DNA of 64,000 nt from Chloroflexota bacterium (GCA_016213105.1 JACRBN010000026.1:682001-746000); one strand, 5' to 3'; shown: positions 8,143 through 17,538, counted from the first letter of the stretch. Translations and numbers: made by a program. Notes: a model not told the origin generated them from the sequence alone.

Positions 8143-8508
8143 CTATTTATCGTCAGTCACGTCGGTGGTCTCGGCATCCACGATGTCGGTGGAGCCTGAT
8201 GATCCCGACTCGGCCGTGAGCTGGTTCATGTGTTCCTGCACCACCGTGGGCGGACAGAGTTCCACGAAGAGATAGGCGCCCAACGAAACGATGGCCACAT
8301 CGTCCAGCGCACTAATGCCCGGGATCATGGAGATCATGTCGAAGGGGAAGAACAGGTACACCAGCGAAGCGACCGGCAGCGCCTTGAGGAGAATATTGAC
8401 GCGGCCATCGCCCATCAGGCGCAGGATTAGTTTGAGACGCACCACCAGATCGTGGATCATGCCGCCTTTGGCAGGCACCATCAGGTTGTTCGGTTTTTTG
8501 TCAGCCAT
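8143..8508 (-). CDS. DUF1232 (YkvA-like) membrane-associated protein
   Basis: A 121-aa protein. ATG 8508 (MADKKPNN) is chosen over one six bases upstream because AAGGAG directly abuts the earlier ATG but lies six bases from the later one. The core LKALPVASLVYLFFPFDMISMIPGISALDDVAIVSLG is the DUF1232 signature, normally PxDLIPD; here it reads PFDMISMIPG. Two hydrophobic segments and an acidic Ser/Thr-rich tail follow. Family function is unknown. It lies four bases upstream of the frameshifted dehydrogenase gene on the same strand, so the two are likely co-transcribed. Confidence 0.75.
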   Translation of the reverse strand: MADKKPNNLMVPAKGGMIHDLVVRLKLILRLMGDGRVNILLKALPVASLVYLFFPFDMISMIPGISALDDVAIVSLGAYLFVELCPPTVVQEHMNQLTAESGSSGSTDIVDAETTDVTDDK

Positions 8509-8573
8509 GTCCATCTCCTTGAAAAGTTGGATTGGTTAGGTGGGTAGTCGAAAGAAATTAGAAAAAGGGCTGT

Positions 8574-8664
8574 CGTCATTGCGAGGAGGGTGATCTTCCT
8601 GAAAAAGCAATCTCCCACAAAATCTGAGATTGCTTCGCTGCAACGAACGCAGCTCGCAATGACG
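8574..8664. repeat. Palindromic intergenic repeat, CGTCATTGCGAG type
   Basis: Terminal inverted repeats CGTCATTGCGAG (8574-8585) and CTCGCAATGACG (8653-8664), with an internal pair around AAGCAATCTC and GAGATTGCTTCG. A second copy with the same termini sits at 53624-53706. It is the size and shape of a non-autonomous mobile repeat; no transposase is present. Confidence 0.8.
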
Positions 8665-8723
8665 GAATTCCAATTATTTAGGATCGACTGCTTTGATTGT
8701 AACTGATAAGTTTGAAAGCGCGC

Positions 8724-9665
8724 TTAGAAATCGGAATGAATGCCGCCCTGCGGAATCTCGCGCGGGTCGTAGGGGGTCACTTGATATACGTAATAATTCA
8801 GCCAATTGGTGTAAAGCAGGTTGGCGTGTCCGCGCCAGCGCACGTTGGGCAGGCGGGAGGGATCGTTGTTTGGATAATAGTTTTTGGGCACGTGGATGGG
8901 CAGGCCCTTGTGTACGTCACGGTCGTATTCGGTTTTGAGGGTCAGCGGGTCGTATTCGGAGTGCCCGGTGACGAAGATATGCCGCCCGTCGCGCGAGCCG
9001 ACGATGTAGACGCCCGCCTCGTCCGACTCGGCCAGGATCTGGATATCTGGAATTTGTTCGATGTCCGCGTGGCGCACCTCGGTGTGGCGCGAGTGCGGGG
9101 CCAGGAAGACATCATCGAAGCCGCGCAGCAGGCGCTCGGTCGGCGCGAGGACGCGGTGCTCGAAGACACCGAACATCTTGCGCGGCAGGCCGTACTTTGG
9201 GATGCCGTAGCGGTGATGGAGCGCGGCCTGCGCGCCCCAACAAATATAGAAATTGGACAGGACGTTGGTCTCGGCCCAGTCGAGGATGCAGGTCAGTTCG
9301 GGCCAGTAATCGACCTCCTCGAAGTCCATCTGTTCGACAGGCGCGCCTGTGATGATCAGGCCGTCGAATTTTTCGGCCTTCACATCCTCGAAGGTGGAAT
9401 AGTGATTGAGCAGGTGCTCGGCGTCCACATTTTTCGAATCATGCGTGGCGGTGTGCAGCAGGGTCACGTCCACCTGCAGGGCTGAGTTGCCCAGCAGACG
9501 CAGGAGCTGCGTCTCGGTGGCGATCTTGGTCGGCATCAGGTTGAGGATGGCCACGCGCAGCGGGCGGATGTCCTGGTGGTCGGCGCGTTCCTCGCCCATG
9601 ATGAAGACGTTCTCGCCTTCGAGCGTGGCGCGGGCGGGCAGGGTGGTTGGGATTTTTACGGGCAT
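8724..9665 (-). CDS. metA: Homoserine O-acyltransferase MetA, predicted acetyl-CoA type
   Basis: A 313-aa enzyme that activates homoserine for methionine synthesis. The start at 9665 gives the canonical MPVKIP N-terminus; a longer frame adds residues encoded by an intergenic repeat. Catalytic residues fall at the family positions: Cys142 in ICWGAQA, His235 and Glu237 in TGHSEYD. Residue 111, in GAPVE, is Glu. In characterised MetA proteins Glu111 gives acetyl-CoA preference and Gly111 succinyl-CoA preference, so O-acetylhomoserine is the expected product. That is the substrate of the O-acetylhomoserine sulfhydrylase encoded just upstream in the same operon. The pair is controlled by the SAM-I riboswitch at 11146-11317. 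Confidence 0.92.
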   Translation of the reverse strand: MPVKIPTTLPARATLEGENVFIMGEERADHQDIRPLRVAILNLMPTKIATETQLLRLLGNSALQVDVTLLHTATHDSKNVDAEHLLNHYSTFEDVKAEKFDGLIITGAPVEQMDFEEVDYWPELTCILDWAETNVLSNFYICWGAQAALHHRYGIPKYGLPRKMFGVFEHRVLAPTERLLRGFDDVFLAPHSRHTEVRHADIEQIPDIQILAESDEAGVYIVGSRDGRHIFVTGHSEYDPLTLKTEYDRDVHKGLPIHVPKNYYPNNDPSRLPNVRWRGHANLLYTNWLNYYVYQVTPYDPREIPQGGIHSDF

Positions 9666-9684
9666 GAGGTATCTCGCTTCCCGC

Positions 9685-9796
9685 CCTGAGCGGAGGGTCG
9701 ACCGTGTCGAGACCCGCAGTTGAAGGGCCATAACTGCGATATCTCAGTTACAGCATCCTTCGACTGCGCTGCCAAAAACGGGCGGCTCCGCTCAGG
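9685..9796. repeat. Palindromic repeat between metY and metA, CCTGAGCGGAG type
   Basis: Inverted termini CCTGAGCGGAG (9685-9695) and CTCCGCTCAGG (9786-9796) enclose imperfect inner repeats. It occupies almost the whole metY-metA gap inside the operon. Related sequence (CCTGAGCGGAGCGAAGGG) occurs at 19325-19404, and a shorter version (CTTCGCTCAGGG) near 22826-22840. Confidence 0.7.
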
Positions 9797-9807
9797 ACGA
9801 AATATCT

Positions 9808-11097
<1,290 letters not shown>

Positions 11098-11145
11098 GGA
11101 ACATCTCCTCTTAAGGTTGGATTCCACCCTTATCCAGAAGAGGAT

Positions 11146-11178
11146 AAAAAAAACCTCTTCTGGTAAGCTAAGAAGAGG
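11146..11178 (-). terminator. Riboswitch terminator hairpin upstream of metY
   Basis: On the minus strand, stem CCTCTTCT / AGAAGAGG (complement of 11171-11178 and 11154-11161) is followed by eight T (complement of 11146-11153). It is the expression platform of the SAM-I riboswitch. Part of the first arm (CTCTTC) could alternatively pair with aptamer-side sequence. Confidence 0.9.
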
Positions 11179-11196
11179 CTGCGCGCATAGACCTTC

Positions 11197-11317
11197 CTCT
11201 CATCTTCCAGAAACGAATAGCCAATGGCTATCCTAACTTGCCGGAATTGGCACCTTGACTCTGGGTCAGGTTGCCGAGGCTTCGCAGGGCCGGTCCCTCC
11301 GCCTCTCTGGATAAGAG
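11197..11317 (-). promoter_or_regulatory. SAM-I (S-box) riboswitch aptamer
   Basis: Read on the minus strand, this leader has the closing helix CTCTTATC / GATGAGAG (ends 11317 and 11197), the conserved GCGGAGGGACCGGCCC, the CTCGGCAACC segment and AAGGTGCCAATTCC, in S-box order. It lies 100 bases before metY with a terminator in between. Binding of S-adenosylmethionine should favour termination and shut off metY-metA. Confidence 0.96.
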
Positions 11318-11340
11318 CGTTATTGGGTTGTTAGCGGCGG

Positions 11341-11369
11341 TTTATATCATGCCGAAAGTGGAGTGTCAA
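11341..11369 (-). promoter_or_regulatory. Sigma-70-type promoter of the metY-metA operon
   Basis: Minus-strand -35 TTGACA (complement of 11364-11369), 17-base spacer, and -10 TATAAA (complement of 11341-11346). Transcription would start near 11334, just ahead of the riboswitch. Confidence 0.8.
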
Positions 11370-11378
11370 GGGCGGATT

Positions 11379-12401
11379 TCAGCGCGGACCGATGGGGTCG
11401 ATGCGGCCTTCGACCAGGTCGAGCAGCACCTGTTCCACCAGGCGCTGTTTGCCGGGTGTGAGCAGGCCCGAATCCACGCCCGTCAACCCGAGCGGCGACT
11501 GGACGTTGACTCCGCCCACGCCCGCGACCAGGTTTGGCCAGGCGGCCTGGATGGCCTTGATCGTGTCGGGCTGCATGGCCATCACGAAGCCGGCCGGCCG
11601 CTGCAGGGGCAGGCCGTCGGCGATGCTCCACACGCCCGTGGTGCCGATATAGGTCAGCAGATCGTTGGTGACCACGTCGGGGTGAACGTAGATCATGCCG
11701 ACCTTGCGCTGGAGGATGAGCACGTCGGCGTAGGCCGTGTAGGTGGCCGGGTCCGCGTCGCTGGGGATTTCGATGTACTGCGGATAGGTCCATTCCGAAA
11801 AATAGAACGGGCGGCACAACCCGCAATAGTAGATCATGCCGTTGTAGAAGGCGACCAGGGAGCGCTGTGCCTCGGCATTATCCTTGGGGATGATCATGCC
11901 GATCTTGTATTCCTCGGTCAGCATGGCCGAGACGTAGCCCGCCAGAAAAGCGGACATATCCAGGTTGGCGCTGTTCGCCAGCACGCTGATATTTCCGCCC
12001 GCGGCCACGTCGGGCATGTTGATGGTCATGAACTGGGTTTGCGGGGCGGCGGCGGCCAGCGCGGCGATGCCCGGGTCGGGCGGCAGGGCAATGACCACCT
12101 TGAGGGTCTGGTCGGCCACGTCGACTGCGCTCAACGTGTTGCGCACCTGGAAGCGGAAGCCCGAGGCCTGCGCCAGGTCGTAGACCGTCTTCTGGTACAG
12201 ATCGGAGAGTTCCTTGTCCATGTCAGGGGGGATGACGAGGATGGCCAGGGACGTGCTTGGGGTCGGACTCGGGGTGGGGACGGGGGAGGGCGTCTCGCTG
12301 GGAACGACCGTTGGGACTTGCGGGGTTTCTTGTCCGCAGGCGCCCAACAACAGGGCGACAGCAAGAAGAATCAACAGGGAAAGTTTGGCTCGCACGGGCA
12401 T
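11379..12401 (-). CDS. BMP-family substrate-binding-like lipoprotein
   Basis: A 340-aa lipoprotein: signal peptide, lipobox LLLGAC with Cys22, then a Thr/Pro/Ser spacer typical of this genome. The rest resembles the basic membrane protein (PnrA-like) periplasmic-binding fold: a first lobe with DKELSDLYQKTVYDLAQASG and GYVSAMLTEEYKIGMIIP, and a second lobe with VWSIADGLP and DLVEGRIDPIGPR. Relatives bind nucleosides or drive ABC importers, but no permease or ATPase gene is adjacent, so it is an orphan. GGAG precedes ATG 12401 and a TATAAT box lies at the complement of 12423-12428. The ligand is unknown. Confidence 0.7.
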   Translation of the reverse strand: MPVRAKLSLLILLAVALLLGACGQETPQVPTVVPSETPSPVPTPSPTPSTSLAILVIPPDMDKELSDLYQKTVYDLAQASGFRFQVRNTLSAVDVADQTLKVVIALPPDPGIAALAAAAPQTQFMTINMPDVAAGGNISVLANSANLDMSAFLAGYVSAMLTEEYKIGMIIPKDNAEAQRSLVAFYNGMIYYCGLCRPFYFSEWTYPQYIEIPSDADPATYTAYADVLILQRKVGMIYVHPDVVTNDLLTYIGTTGVWSIADGLPLQRPAGFVMAMQPDTIKAIQAAWPNLVAGVGGVNVQSPLGLTGVDSGLLTPGKQRLVEQVLLDLVEGRIDPIGPR

Positions 12402-12463
12402 GGCTCCATTTTTGGAATTCCCGAATTATACCCAGCGCGGGCATTAACTTGTGGGATCAAAAA

Positions 12464-12497
12464 TCGGAAGCCCGCCCGGTTTGGGGTAGGCTTCCGA
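12464..12497 (-). terminator. Terminator after the hsp20 gene
   Basis: Minus-strand hairpin TCGGAAGCC / GGCTTCCGA (complement of 12489-12497 and 12464-12472) followed by TTTTTGA. It lies 20 bases after the hsp20 stop. Confidence 0.8.
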
Positions 12498-12518
12498 CTT
12501 TGGTGCGGACGCCGTGAA

Positions 12519-12896
12519 CTAATTCACGTTGACTTTGATCTTGCGCGGGCGGGCCGATTCAGCCTTGGGCAGGCGCAGGGTCAGCACGCCGTTGGTGATG
12601 TCCGCCTCGACCTGCTCCGCTTCGATGGCGGTGGGCAGGCGCAGGGTGCGCGTGAAGACGCCGTGGGGCAGTTCGCGCATCAGGTAGGCGCTTTCATCCG
12701 CCTTGTATACGCCCTCGATGCGGACAACGTCCTCGAGCACCTGGATGTTGAGATCGTCGGCGCTCAGGCCGGGCACGAGGGCCGAAAGCAGGTAGGCTTC
12801 GTCCTCTTCGCGGATGTTGACGTTGAGGCTGCGGGGCTGGGCGGCCCAACGGCGGGCCATGTGACGGGCAGGGTAGGTTTGCAGATAGAGGGTCAT
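12519..12896 (-). CDS. Hsp20 / alpha-crystallin small heat-shock protein
   Basis: A 125-aa chaperone. The alpha-crystallin domain fills residues about 25-115 with the expected strands: NVNIREEDEAYLLSALVPGL, then YLMRELPHGVFTRTLRLP, and the closing ADITNGVLTLRLPKA with the A-x-x-x-G-V-L-x-L motif. The tail KIKVNV is a variant of the I-x-I/V anchor used for oligomer assembly. The N-terminal arm is short. AAAGGAG lies just before ATG 12896. It should hold unfolded proteins under stress. No CIRCE element or other heat-shock operator was seen upstream. Confidence 0.92.
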   Translation of the reverse strand: MTLYLQTYPARHMARRWAAQPRSLNVNIREEDEAYLLSALVPGLSADDLNIQVLEDVVRIEGVYKADESAYLMRELPHGVFTRTLRLPTAIEAEQVEADITNGVLTLRLPKAESARPRKIKVNVN

Positions 12897-13024
12897 GTCG
12901 TTTCTCCTTTTACGTGTAAGTCAATGCGCCTATCTTATCGGGCAGGCATAAGAAAAATACATGCGGCGCATCAAAATTCCGTTAGAGTTCCAGGCGCTCC
13001 GTCCCCGCGGGTATAATCGCGCCC

Positions 13025-13720
13025 ATGCATAAAAAATTCGTGTTGATCGCTTTCCTGGTGGCCCTGGTAACGGCGGGCGCCTACCTGTATTTCACACTGC
13101 GTCCATCCAGCAAGCGCGCGGTGCAGGTCTTCAACTGGTTCCGCGATCCCTCTTCGCGCCCCGAGTTGATGATGGAGACTGGAACGCGCTGCGGCGGGGC
13201 CCCGTTCATCTTCCCGACGCGCGGGCTGATCGGCTTCATCTGGGACGATTCCTTCCGCCCCGGGCATCGCCACCAGGGCATCGACATCTTCGGCGGCACA
13301 GACGTCGGCATTACGCCGGTCAATATGGCGTATCCCGGCTACCTGACCCGCCTGTCAGACTGGAAGTCGACCGTTATCATCCGCGTGCCCGATGACCCGC
13401 TGCAGCCTGGCCGCCAGGTTTGGGTGTATTACACGCACATGGCCGACAGCAACGGGAATTCGTATGTCTCGTCTGCGTTTCCGCCCGGCACCTCGGAGGT
13501 GTACGTGGAGGCGGGCACCTTCCTGGGCTATCAGGGCAATTACTCGGGCGATCCCAATAACCCGACCGGCGTACATCTGCACATTTCCATTGTGAAGGAC
13601 GACGGCTTCGGCCATTTCTTGAACGAACTGGAGATCGACAACACCTACGACCCCTCGCCCTACCTTGGGCTGCCGTTGAATGCACACGTCAATCCCGACA
13701 CAATACCGGTGTGCCAATGA
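13025..13720 (+). CDS. M23 family metallopeptidase, membrane-anchored
   Basis: A 231-aa protein with a signal anchor at residues 5-25 and one extracytoplasmic domain. Zinc ligands of the LytM/M23 class are visible: H83 and D87 in HRHQGIDIF, H184 and H186 in GVHLHISIV, plus H138 in YTHMAD. It probably cuts peptidoglycan cross-bridges. TATAAT at 13012-13017 lies seven bases before the ATG and there is no Shine-Dalgarno sequence, so the mRNA is probably leaderless. Its stop overlaps the start of the next gene by four bases (ATGA), coupling the two. Confidence 0.85.
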   Translation: MHKKFVLIAFLVALVTAGAYLYFTLRPSSKRAVQVFNWFRDPSSRPELMMETGTRCGGAPFIFPTRGLIGFIWDDSFRPGHRHQGIDIFGGTDVGITPVNMAYPGYLTRLSDWKSTVIIRVPDDPLQPGRQVWVYYTHMADSNGNSYVSSAFPPGTSEVYVEAGTFLGYQGNYSGDPNNPTGVHLHISIVKDDGFGHFLNELEIDNTYDPSPYLGLPLNAHVNPDTIPVCQ

Positions 13721-14337
13721 AGCGGGAATTTGCAGGCCGGGTGGTGGTAATCACGGGCGCGGGCAAGGGCGCGGGGGCCGCTTTGGCCGAGGCCTTTGCA
13801 GCGCGCGGCGCGCAGGTGGCGCTCAACGATATTTCCCCAATCAACGTGGATAACGTGGCGGCGCGCATCGTCTCCAGCGGCGGGCAAGCCCGCGTGTACC
13901 TGCACGATGTGGCCAAAAAGGTCGGCGTGCAGGCGCTCATCAAGCAGGTCGAGGGGGAATGGGGCCGCGTGGATATTCTGATCCAGCATGCGGCGGTCCA
14001 GCCGCGCACCCCGCTGCTCGACCTGGACGAATGGGACTGGCACCGTACCCTCGACGTCAACCTGACGGGAGCCTTTCTCGTGCTCCAGTCGCTGGGACGG
14101 GTGATGCGCGCCCAGGGCGGCGGAATCATCGTCAACCTGGCGGCAGGCGCGGAATCTGCGGAGCAGGCGGGCGCATACGAGGCCAGCATGGCCGGCCTGC
14201 GCGGACTGAGTCTGGCCGCGGCGCGGGAACTGGCTCCCTTTGGGGTAAAAGTTTACCTGGTGGAATTGGGGCCGGGCGCGCTCGAACGAGTGCTGGAACT
14301 TTGCAGCCGGGACCCCTCCGAATATCCCCGCCCCTGA
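13717..14337 (+). CDS. SDR-family protein with altered YxxxK motif
   Basis: A 206-aa protein of the short-chain dehydrogenase fold; ATG 13717 overlaps the M23 stop. The glycine motif is TGAGKGAG (13-20), where the last GIG has become GAG, and NNAG is replaced by HAAV (91-94). In the active-site helix Tyr154 is kept, but the lysine four residues later is Met158 (YEASM), and the catalytic Ser position reads Ala. Nucleotide binding may persist while hydride transfer is unlikely to be normal. It is slightly shorter than typical SDRs (about 245 aa), ending soon after the PG motif. Co-transcription with a peptidoglycan peptidase gives no obvious pathway link. Confidence 0.75.
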   Translation: MKREFAGRVVVITGAGKGAGAALAEAFAARGAQVALNDISPINVDNVAARIVSSGGQARVYLHDVAKKVGVQALIKQVEGEWGRVDILIQHAAVQPRTPLLDLDEWDWHRTLDVNLTGAFLVLQSLGRVMRAQGGGIIVNLAAGAESAEQAGAYEASMAGLRGLSLAAARELAPFGVKVYLVELGPGALERVLELCSRDPSEYPRP

Positions 14338-14341
14338 GTCG

Positions 14342-15070
14342 TTACCAGGCCAGGTTGTTCCCGCCCTTGTGCTTGGCCTTGTACAGCGCCAGGTCGGCCT
14401 TTTCGAGGATGGCATCCAGGGTGCTGCTCCTGGGTCCATACGTGTGCATGCCGATGCTGATGCGCGGATCGATGACGTGGCCGTCCTTCTCGAAGGTCAG
14501 CTCCGCGACTTTTTGGAGGATGCGCGCCAGACATTCGCGCGCCGCCTCCGCATCCGTCTCGGGGAACAGAAAGACAAATTCGTCGCCGCCGTAGCGGGCA
14601 AAGATGTCGGTTTCGCGGATGTTTTCGCGGCAGACGCGGCTGACCTCGCGCAGGGCCTGATCTCCCACCAAATGACCGTAGCGGTCATTGATTTTTTTAA
14701 GGTCGTCCAGGTCCATCAGCGCGATGCTAAAGCAGCTTTCGTACCGCTGGGCGCGCTCCAGTTCGGTGGCGGCCAGGCTGAGGAAGTGGCGGCGATTGTA
14801 GGCATCCGTCAACTCGTCCATGGTGGAAAGGATGTTCAGGCGGCGTTCCGTTTCGTCGAGGTGGGCGAGCAGGTTGAAGACCATGAAGCTGAAGATCGGC
14901 GCAATGATGGTGGGGGCAAGAATTGCGATCACCACGCTAAAGATTGGAACCCCATATCCCATTACGAGATTGGCTCCCATGGTGATCAACACGGAAAGCA
15001 GGATGGCCGTCAGCGTGGTTCCCAGCGTGACCCCAAAAACCCCAAATTGCCTGATCAACTGTCGCAGCAT
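14342..15070 (-). CDS. Diguanylate cyclase (GGDEF) with membrane domain
   Basis: A 242-aa protein: hydrophobic segments at about residues 12-35 and 42-68, then a GGDEF domain. The active-site loop GGDEF is intact (161-165), and the inhibitory I-site RETD lies at 152-155, exactly five residues upstream. LTDAYNRRHF and MDLDDLKKINDRYGHLVGD match the nucleotide- and metal-binding regions. It should make c-di-GMP with product feedback. No sensory domain other than the two-helix membrane part is present. GGGAG precedes ATG 15070. It converges with the SDR gene with only four bases between stops. Confidence 0.92.
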   Translation of the reverse strand: MLRQLIRQFGVFGVTLGTTLTAILLSVLITMGANLVMGYGVPIFSVVIAILAPTIIAPIFSFMVFNLLAHLDETERRLNILSTMDELTDAYNRRHFLSLAATELERAQRYESCFSIALMDLDDLKKINDRYGHLVGDQALREVSRVCRENIRETDIFARYGGDEFVFLFPETDAEAARECLARILQKVAELTFEKDGHVIDPRISIGMHTYGPRSSTLDAILEKADLALYKAKHKGGNNLAW

Positions 15071-15089
15071 TTTGACTCCCTATGTTATG

Positions 15090-15716
15090 TCAGGTCGGAT
15101 GAGCCTGTGCGGCGGGTTTCCTCCCGCGCGAGAAGCGGGCGAAACCGGGCCCAACCCGCAGAACAGATTCCGCCAAGATCAACCCGGCCTCCGCGAAAAG
15201 CGCCCCCGTTTCGCTTTCTGTCCAGCGCGCGTGCTCTTCGGCATTGCGCGCCCATCCCAGCAGGGATTCACGAGAAGCCCCGTCGAGTTTTCGTTCCTGT
15301 GCTATTGTACCCGCTGATGCCAGACTCAAACAGTCGGATGGATTGAGCAGGCACAGACTTCCGCCTGGTCTGAGGATGCGCGCCCATTCGCGCAGAGCCG
15401 CGGCGGGATCGTCGAGCAGGAACAGCACGTTGCTGGCCGTGACCAGGTCGAAGGCTTCAGCGGGGAAGGGCAGGCGCAGCGCACCCGCCTGGGCCAGGTT
15501 GGGGGCCAGACGCGCGGCGAGCAGGCCGAAGTCCAGATCCACGCCCAGGGAACGGGACCCGCTTTGAGCAAGGAGCAGCGGAAGCAGGCCCGGGCCGCAG
15601 CCGACATCCAGGATAACGGAATCAGGCGGCGGGGCGCAAAAGTCGGCGAAGTCGGCCAGGGTGCGCCCCCAGGGCGTTCGCGTCTGCACCTCCAGGAAAT
15701 TCGAGAAGTCGGGCAT
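15090..15716 (-). CDS. Class I SAM-dependent methyltransferase
   Basis: A 208-aa protein. SAM-binding motif I is VILDVGCGPGLLPLLLA, the acidic loop is LGVDLDFGLL, and motif IV/post-motif regions are FDLVTASNVLFLLDDP and LRPGGSLCLLNPSD, as in the Methyltransf_11 (UbiE-like) group. The substrate cannot be told. ATG 15716 is chosen because TACAAT (complement of 15724-15729) lies seven bases upstream, implying a leaderless transcript; an upstream in-frame ATG at 15737 would fall before the predicted transcription start. It diverges from the first GT39 gene across an inverted repeat (15741-15787). Confidence 0.8.
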   Translation of the reverse strand: MPDFSNFLEVQTRTPWGRTLADFADFCAPPPDSVILDVGCGPGLLPLLLAQSGSRSLGVDLDFGLLAARLAPNLAQAGALRLPFPAEAFDLVTASNVLFLLDDPAAALREWARILRPGGSLCLLNPSDCLSLASAGTIAQERKLDGASRESLLGWARNAEEHARWTESETGALFAEAGLILAESVLRVGPGFARFSRGRKPAAQAHPT

Positions 15717-15740
15717 GGGGTCTATTGTATACCGCACTCG

Positions 15741-15787
15741 GTTGAAAATTGCGCTTTTTTTTGAGGGTGGAAAGCGCCATTTTCAAC
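15741..15787. promoter_or_regulatory. Inverted repeat between divergent methyltransferase and GT39 promoters
   Basis: GTTGAAAATTGCGCTTT (15741-15757) and AAAGCGCCATTTTCAAC (15771-15787) are complementary at 16 of 17 positions. It sits just upstream of both predicted -10 boxes (complement of 15724-15729, and 15799-15804), where an operator or a structured element could act on both genes. Confidence 0.5.
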
Positions 15788-15798
15788 CGCGGGTATTA

Positions 15799-15811
15799 TA
15801 TAATCCACCCG
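15799..15811 (+). promoter_or_regulatory. -10 box placed for leaderless transcription of the first GT39 gene
   Basis: TATAAT at 15799-15804 is followed by seven bases and then ATG 15812. Normal spacing puts the transcription start at or next to the A of the ATG. No ribosome-binding sequence lies in between. Confidence 0.6.
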
Positions 15812-17473
15812 ATGAAACGCAAATGGACGGATGTGATGCTTTACGCTGGACTGGCGCTGGCCCTGCTGCTGCCGCGCCTGCCCGCGCTGGATGCGTTTGC
15901 CACAGGCGACGAGCCGTACTGGTTGAGCATGGGTGCGAATTTCTATTATGCGCTCGGCCAGCGCGAGTTCGAGAATACCATCTACGAATACCAGCCGGCC
16001 GTGACGACCATGTGGGTGGTGACGGGCGCGATGCTGGTTTCCTTCCCCGAGTATCGCGGGCTGGGACAGGGCTACCTCGAATTCGAGAAGGGCCTGCTCG
16101 ACCCGTTCCTGCTCGAACAGGGCAGGGATCCGCTGGTGCTGCTGCGCGATGCGCGGCTGATCCAGGTGCTGCTGGTCACGGGCCTGCTGCTGCTGGCGTT
16201 TTACCTGTTGCAGCGTTTGATCGAGCGCAGGCTGGCGGCCTTTGCCATCCTGCTGGCGGGCTTCGACCCGTTCTTCCTCGGTCAGTCGCGCCTGCTCGAT
16301 CACGAAGCCATGCTGGCCTGTTTCGTGCTGGTCTCCGTGCTGGCGCTGGTCGTCTACCTGCGACAGGGACGGCGATTCATTTTTCTGCTGATCTCCGCGG
16401 CGGCGGCGGGACTGGCGCAGCTGACCAAGTCCTCGGCCATCGCGGTGCTGGCGCCCGTCGGCGCCTTCCTGTTGTTCGAAATCTTCGAGCGCCGCGCCGA
16501 GTGGAAAAAGGCGTTTTTCAACGCGGTGAAAATTTTCGTGCTGTGGTTCCTCCTGCTGGCGCTGACCTATGTACTCTTCTGGCCTGGGATGTGGGTGGCC
16601 CCCGCCAAAATGCTGGGGAACGTGTACGGCAACGCCTTCAGTTATGCCTTCCAGGGCGCGCGCGTGATCGCGCTGGAGGATGCCGAAACTGCGCCTCTCA
16701 AACTGGACACCAGCCTGGGAAGTTTCTTCCAACTGGCGGGCGTGATCCTGTGGCGCACCACACCCCTGACCTGGCTCGGCATCCTGATGGGACTCCTGCT
16801 GCCCTTCACGCGGACCTGGAGGCAGGTCCCGCCTGCGACGAAGCATGTTGCCGCCCTGACGGGAGGCACGGCGCTGGCCTTCATCCTGATGTTCGCGCTG
16901 GCCAAGGGACGCAATTCCCCGCATTACACGCTGACCAGTTACCTGATGCTCAACCTGCTGGCGGGCATCGGCTGGACCGTCTTCCTGCGCTGGCTCACCA
17001 CGCGGACGAACCGCGCCTGGATTCCAGGTACAATCCTGGCGCTGGTGCTGGTCTTGCAGGCGGGCAGCGGCTTGATGAAGTACCCGTATTACTTCACGTA
17101 CCAGAATCCACTGGCGCCGCGCGGCGATAAGCCTGCCTTTCCCTACGGCGAAGGATTGGAACTGGCGGCGCAGTATCTTGCCGCCCAGCCGGATGCAGGG
17201 GAGGCGGTGGCGCTGGTCTATTACAGCCGCGGCTGCTTCTCGTATTTCTACCCTGGCCCTGTGGAGCGCTTCAAACCCTACTTTGTGGATGCGGGCCACG
17301 AGTCCGATTTGCAGAATGCCCTCGACGGCGCGGATTATCTGGTGCTCTACTACGCCATCCAGGGCCATCTCGACAAGTACCAGCCGCTACTCGACTCGCT
17401 GGCGGACGTCACGCCTGAAAAGGAAATCTGGCTGGATGGCTACAAGTACGCGGTCATCTATCGTCTGAAATAA
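15812..17473 (+). CDS. GT39-type membrane glycosyltransferase (first of two)
   Basis: A 553-aa polytopic protein of the dolichyl/polyprenyl-phosphate mannosyltransferase superfamily. The acidic motif of the first outer loop is ATGDEPYW, expected to take part in sugar transfer from a lipid-phosphate donor. It is followed by FANT-like and PAVTTMWV segments and QLTKSSAI in a later helix. About 11 membrane helices are visible, with a soluble C-terminal domain of about 110 residues. It is similar along its whole length to the next gene, so the pair is a tandem duplication. Probably glycosylates cell-surface proteins or polymers; the acceptor is unknown. Leaderless start. Confidence 0.82.
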   Translation: MKRKWTDVMLYAGLALALLLPRLPALDAFATGDEPYWLSMGANFYYALGQREFENTIYEYQPAVTTMWVVTGAMLVSFPEYRGLGQGYLEFEKGLLDPFLLEQGRDPLVLLRDARLIQVLLVTGLLLLAFYLLQRLIERRLAAFAILLAGFDPFFLGQSRLLDHEAMLACFVLVSVLALVVYLRQGRRFIFLLISAAAAGLAQLTKSSAIAVLAPVGAFLLFEIFERRAEWKKAFFNAVKIFVLWFLLLALTYVLFWPGMWVAPAKMLGNVYGNAFSYAFQGARVIALEDAETAPLKLDTSLGSFFQLAGVILWRTTPLTWLGILMGLLLPFTRTWRQVPPATKHVAALTGGTALAFILMFALAKGRNSPHYTLTSYLMLNLLAGIGWTVFLRWLTTRTNRAWIPGTILALVLVLQAGSGLMKYPYYFTYQNPLAPRGDKPAFPYGEGLELAAQYLAAQPDAGEAVALVYYSRGCFSYFYPGPVERFKPYFVDAGHESDLQNALDGADYLVLYYAIQGHLDKYQPLLDSLADVTPEKEIWLDGYKYAVIYRLK

Positions 17474-17477
17474 TTTC

Positions 17478-17527
17478 GGAGTGCAGACTTCAGTCTGCCA
17501 AACAAAGCGGACTGAAGTCCACACTCC
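17478..17527. repeat. Short palindromic repeat between the GT39 genes
   Basis: GGAGTGCAGACTTCAGTC (17478-17495) pairs with GACTGAAGTCCACACTCC (17510-17527) at 16 of 18 positions, with a 14-base loop. No T-tract follows, so a repeat is more likely than a terminator. Confidence 0.65.
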
Positions 17528-17538
17528 CACATACCCCT

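Noticed and set aside
11146-11317. T-box leader for the methionine operon.
   Set aside because: Core sequences and helix order are those of a SAM-I riboswitch; there is no TGGNACC T-box sequence.
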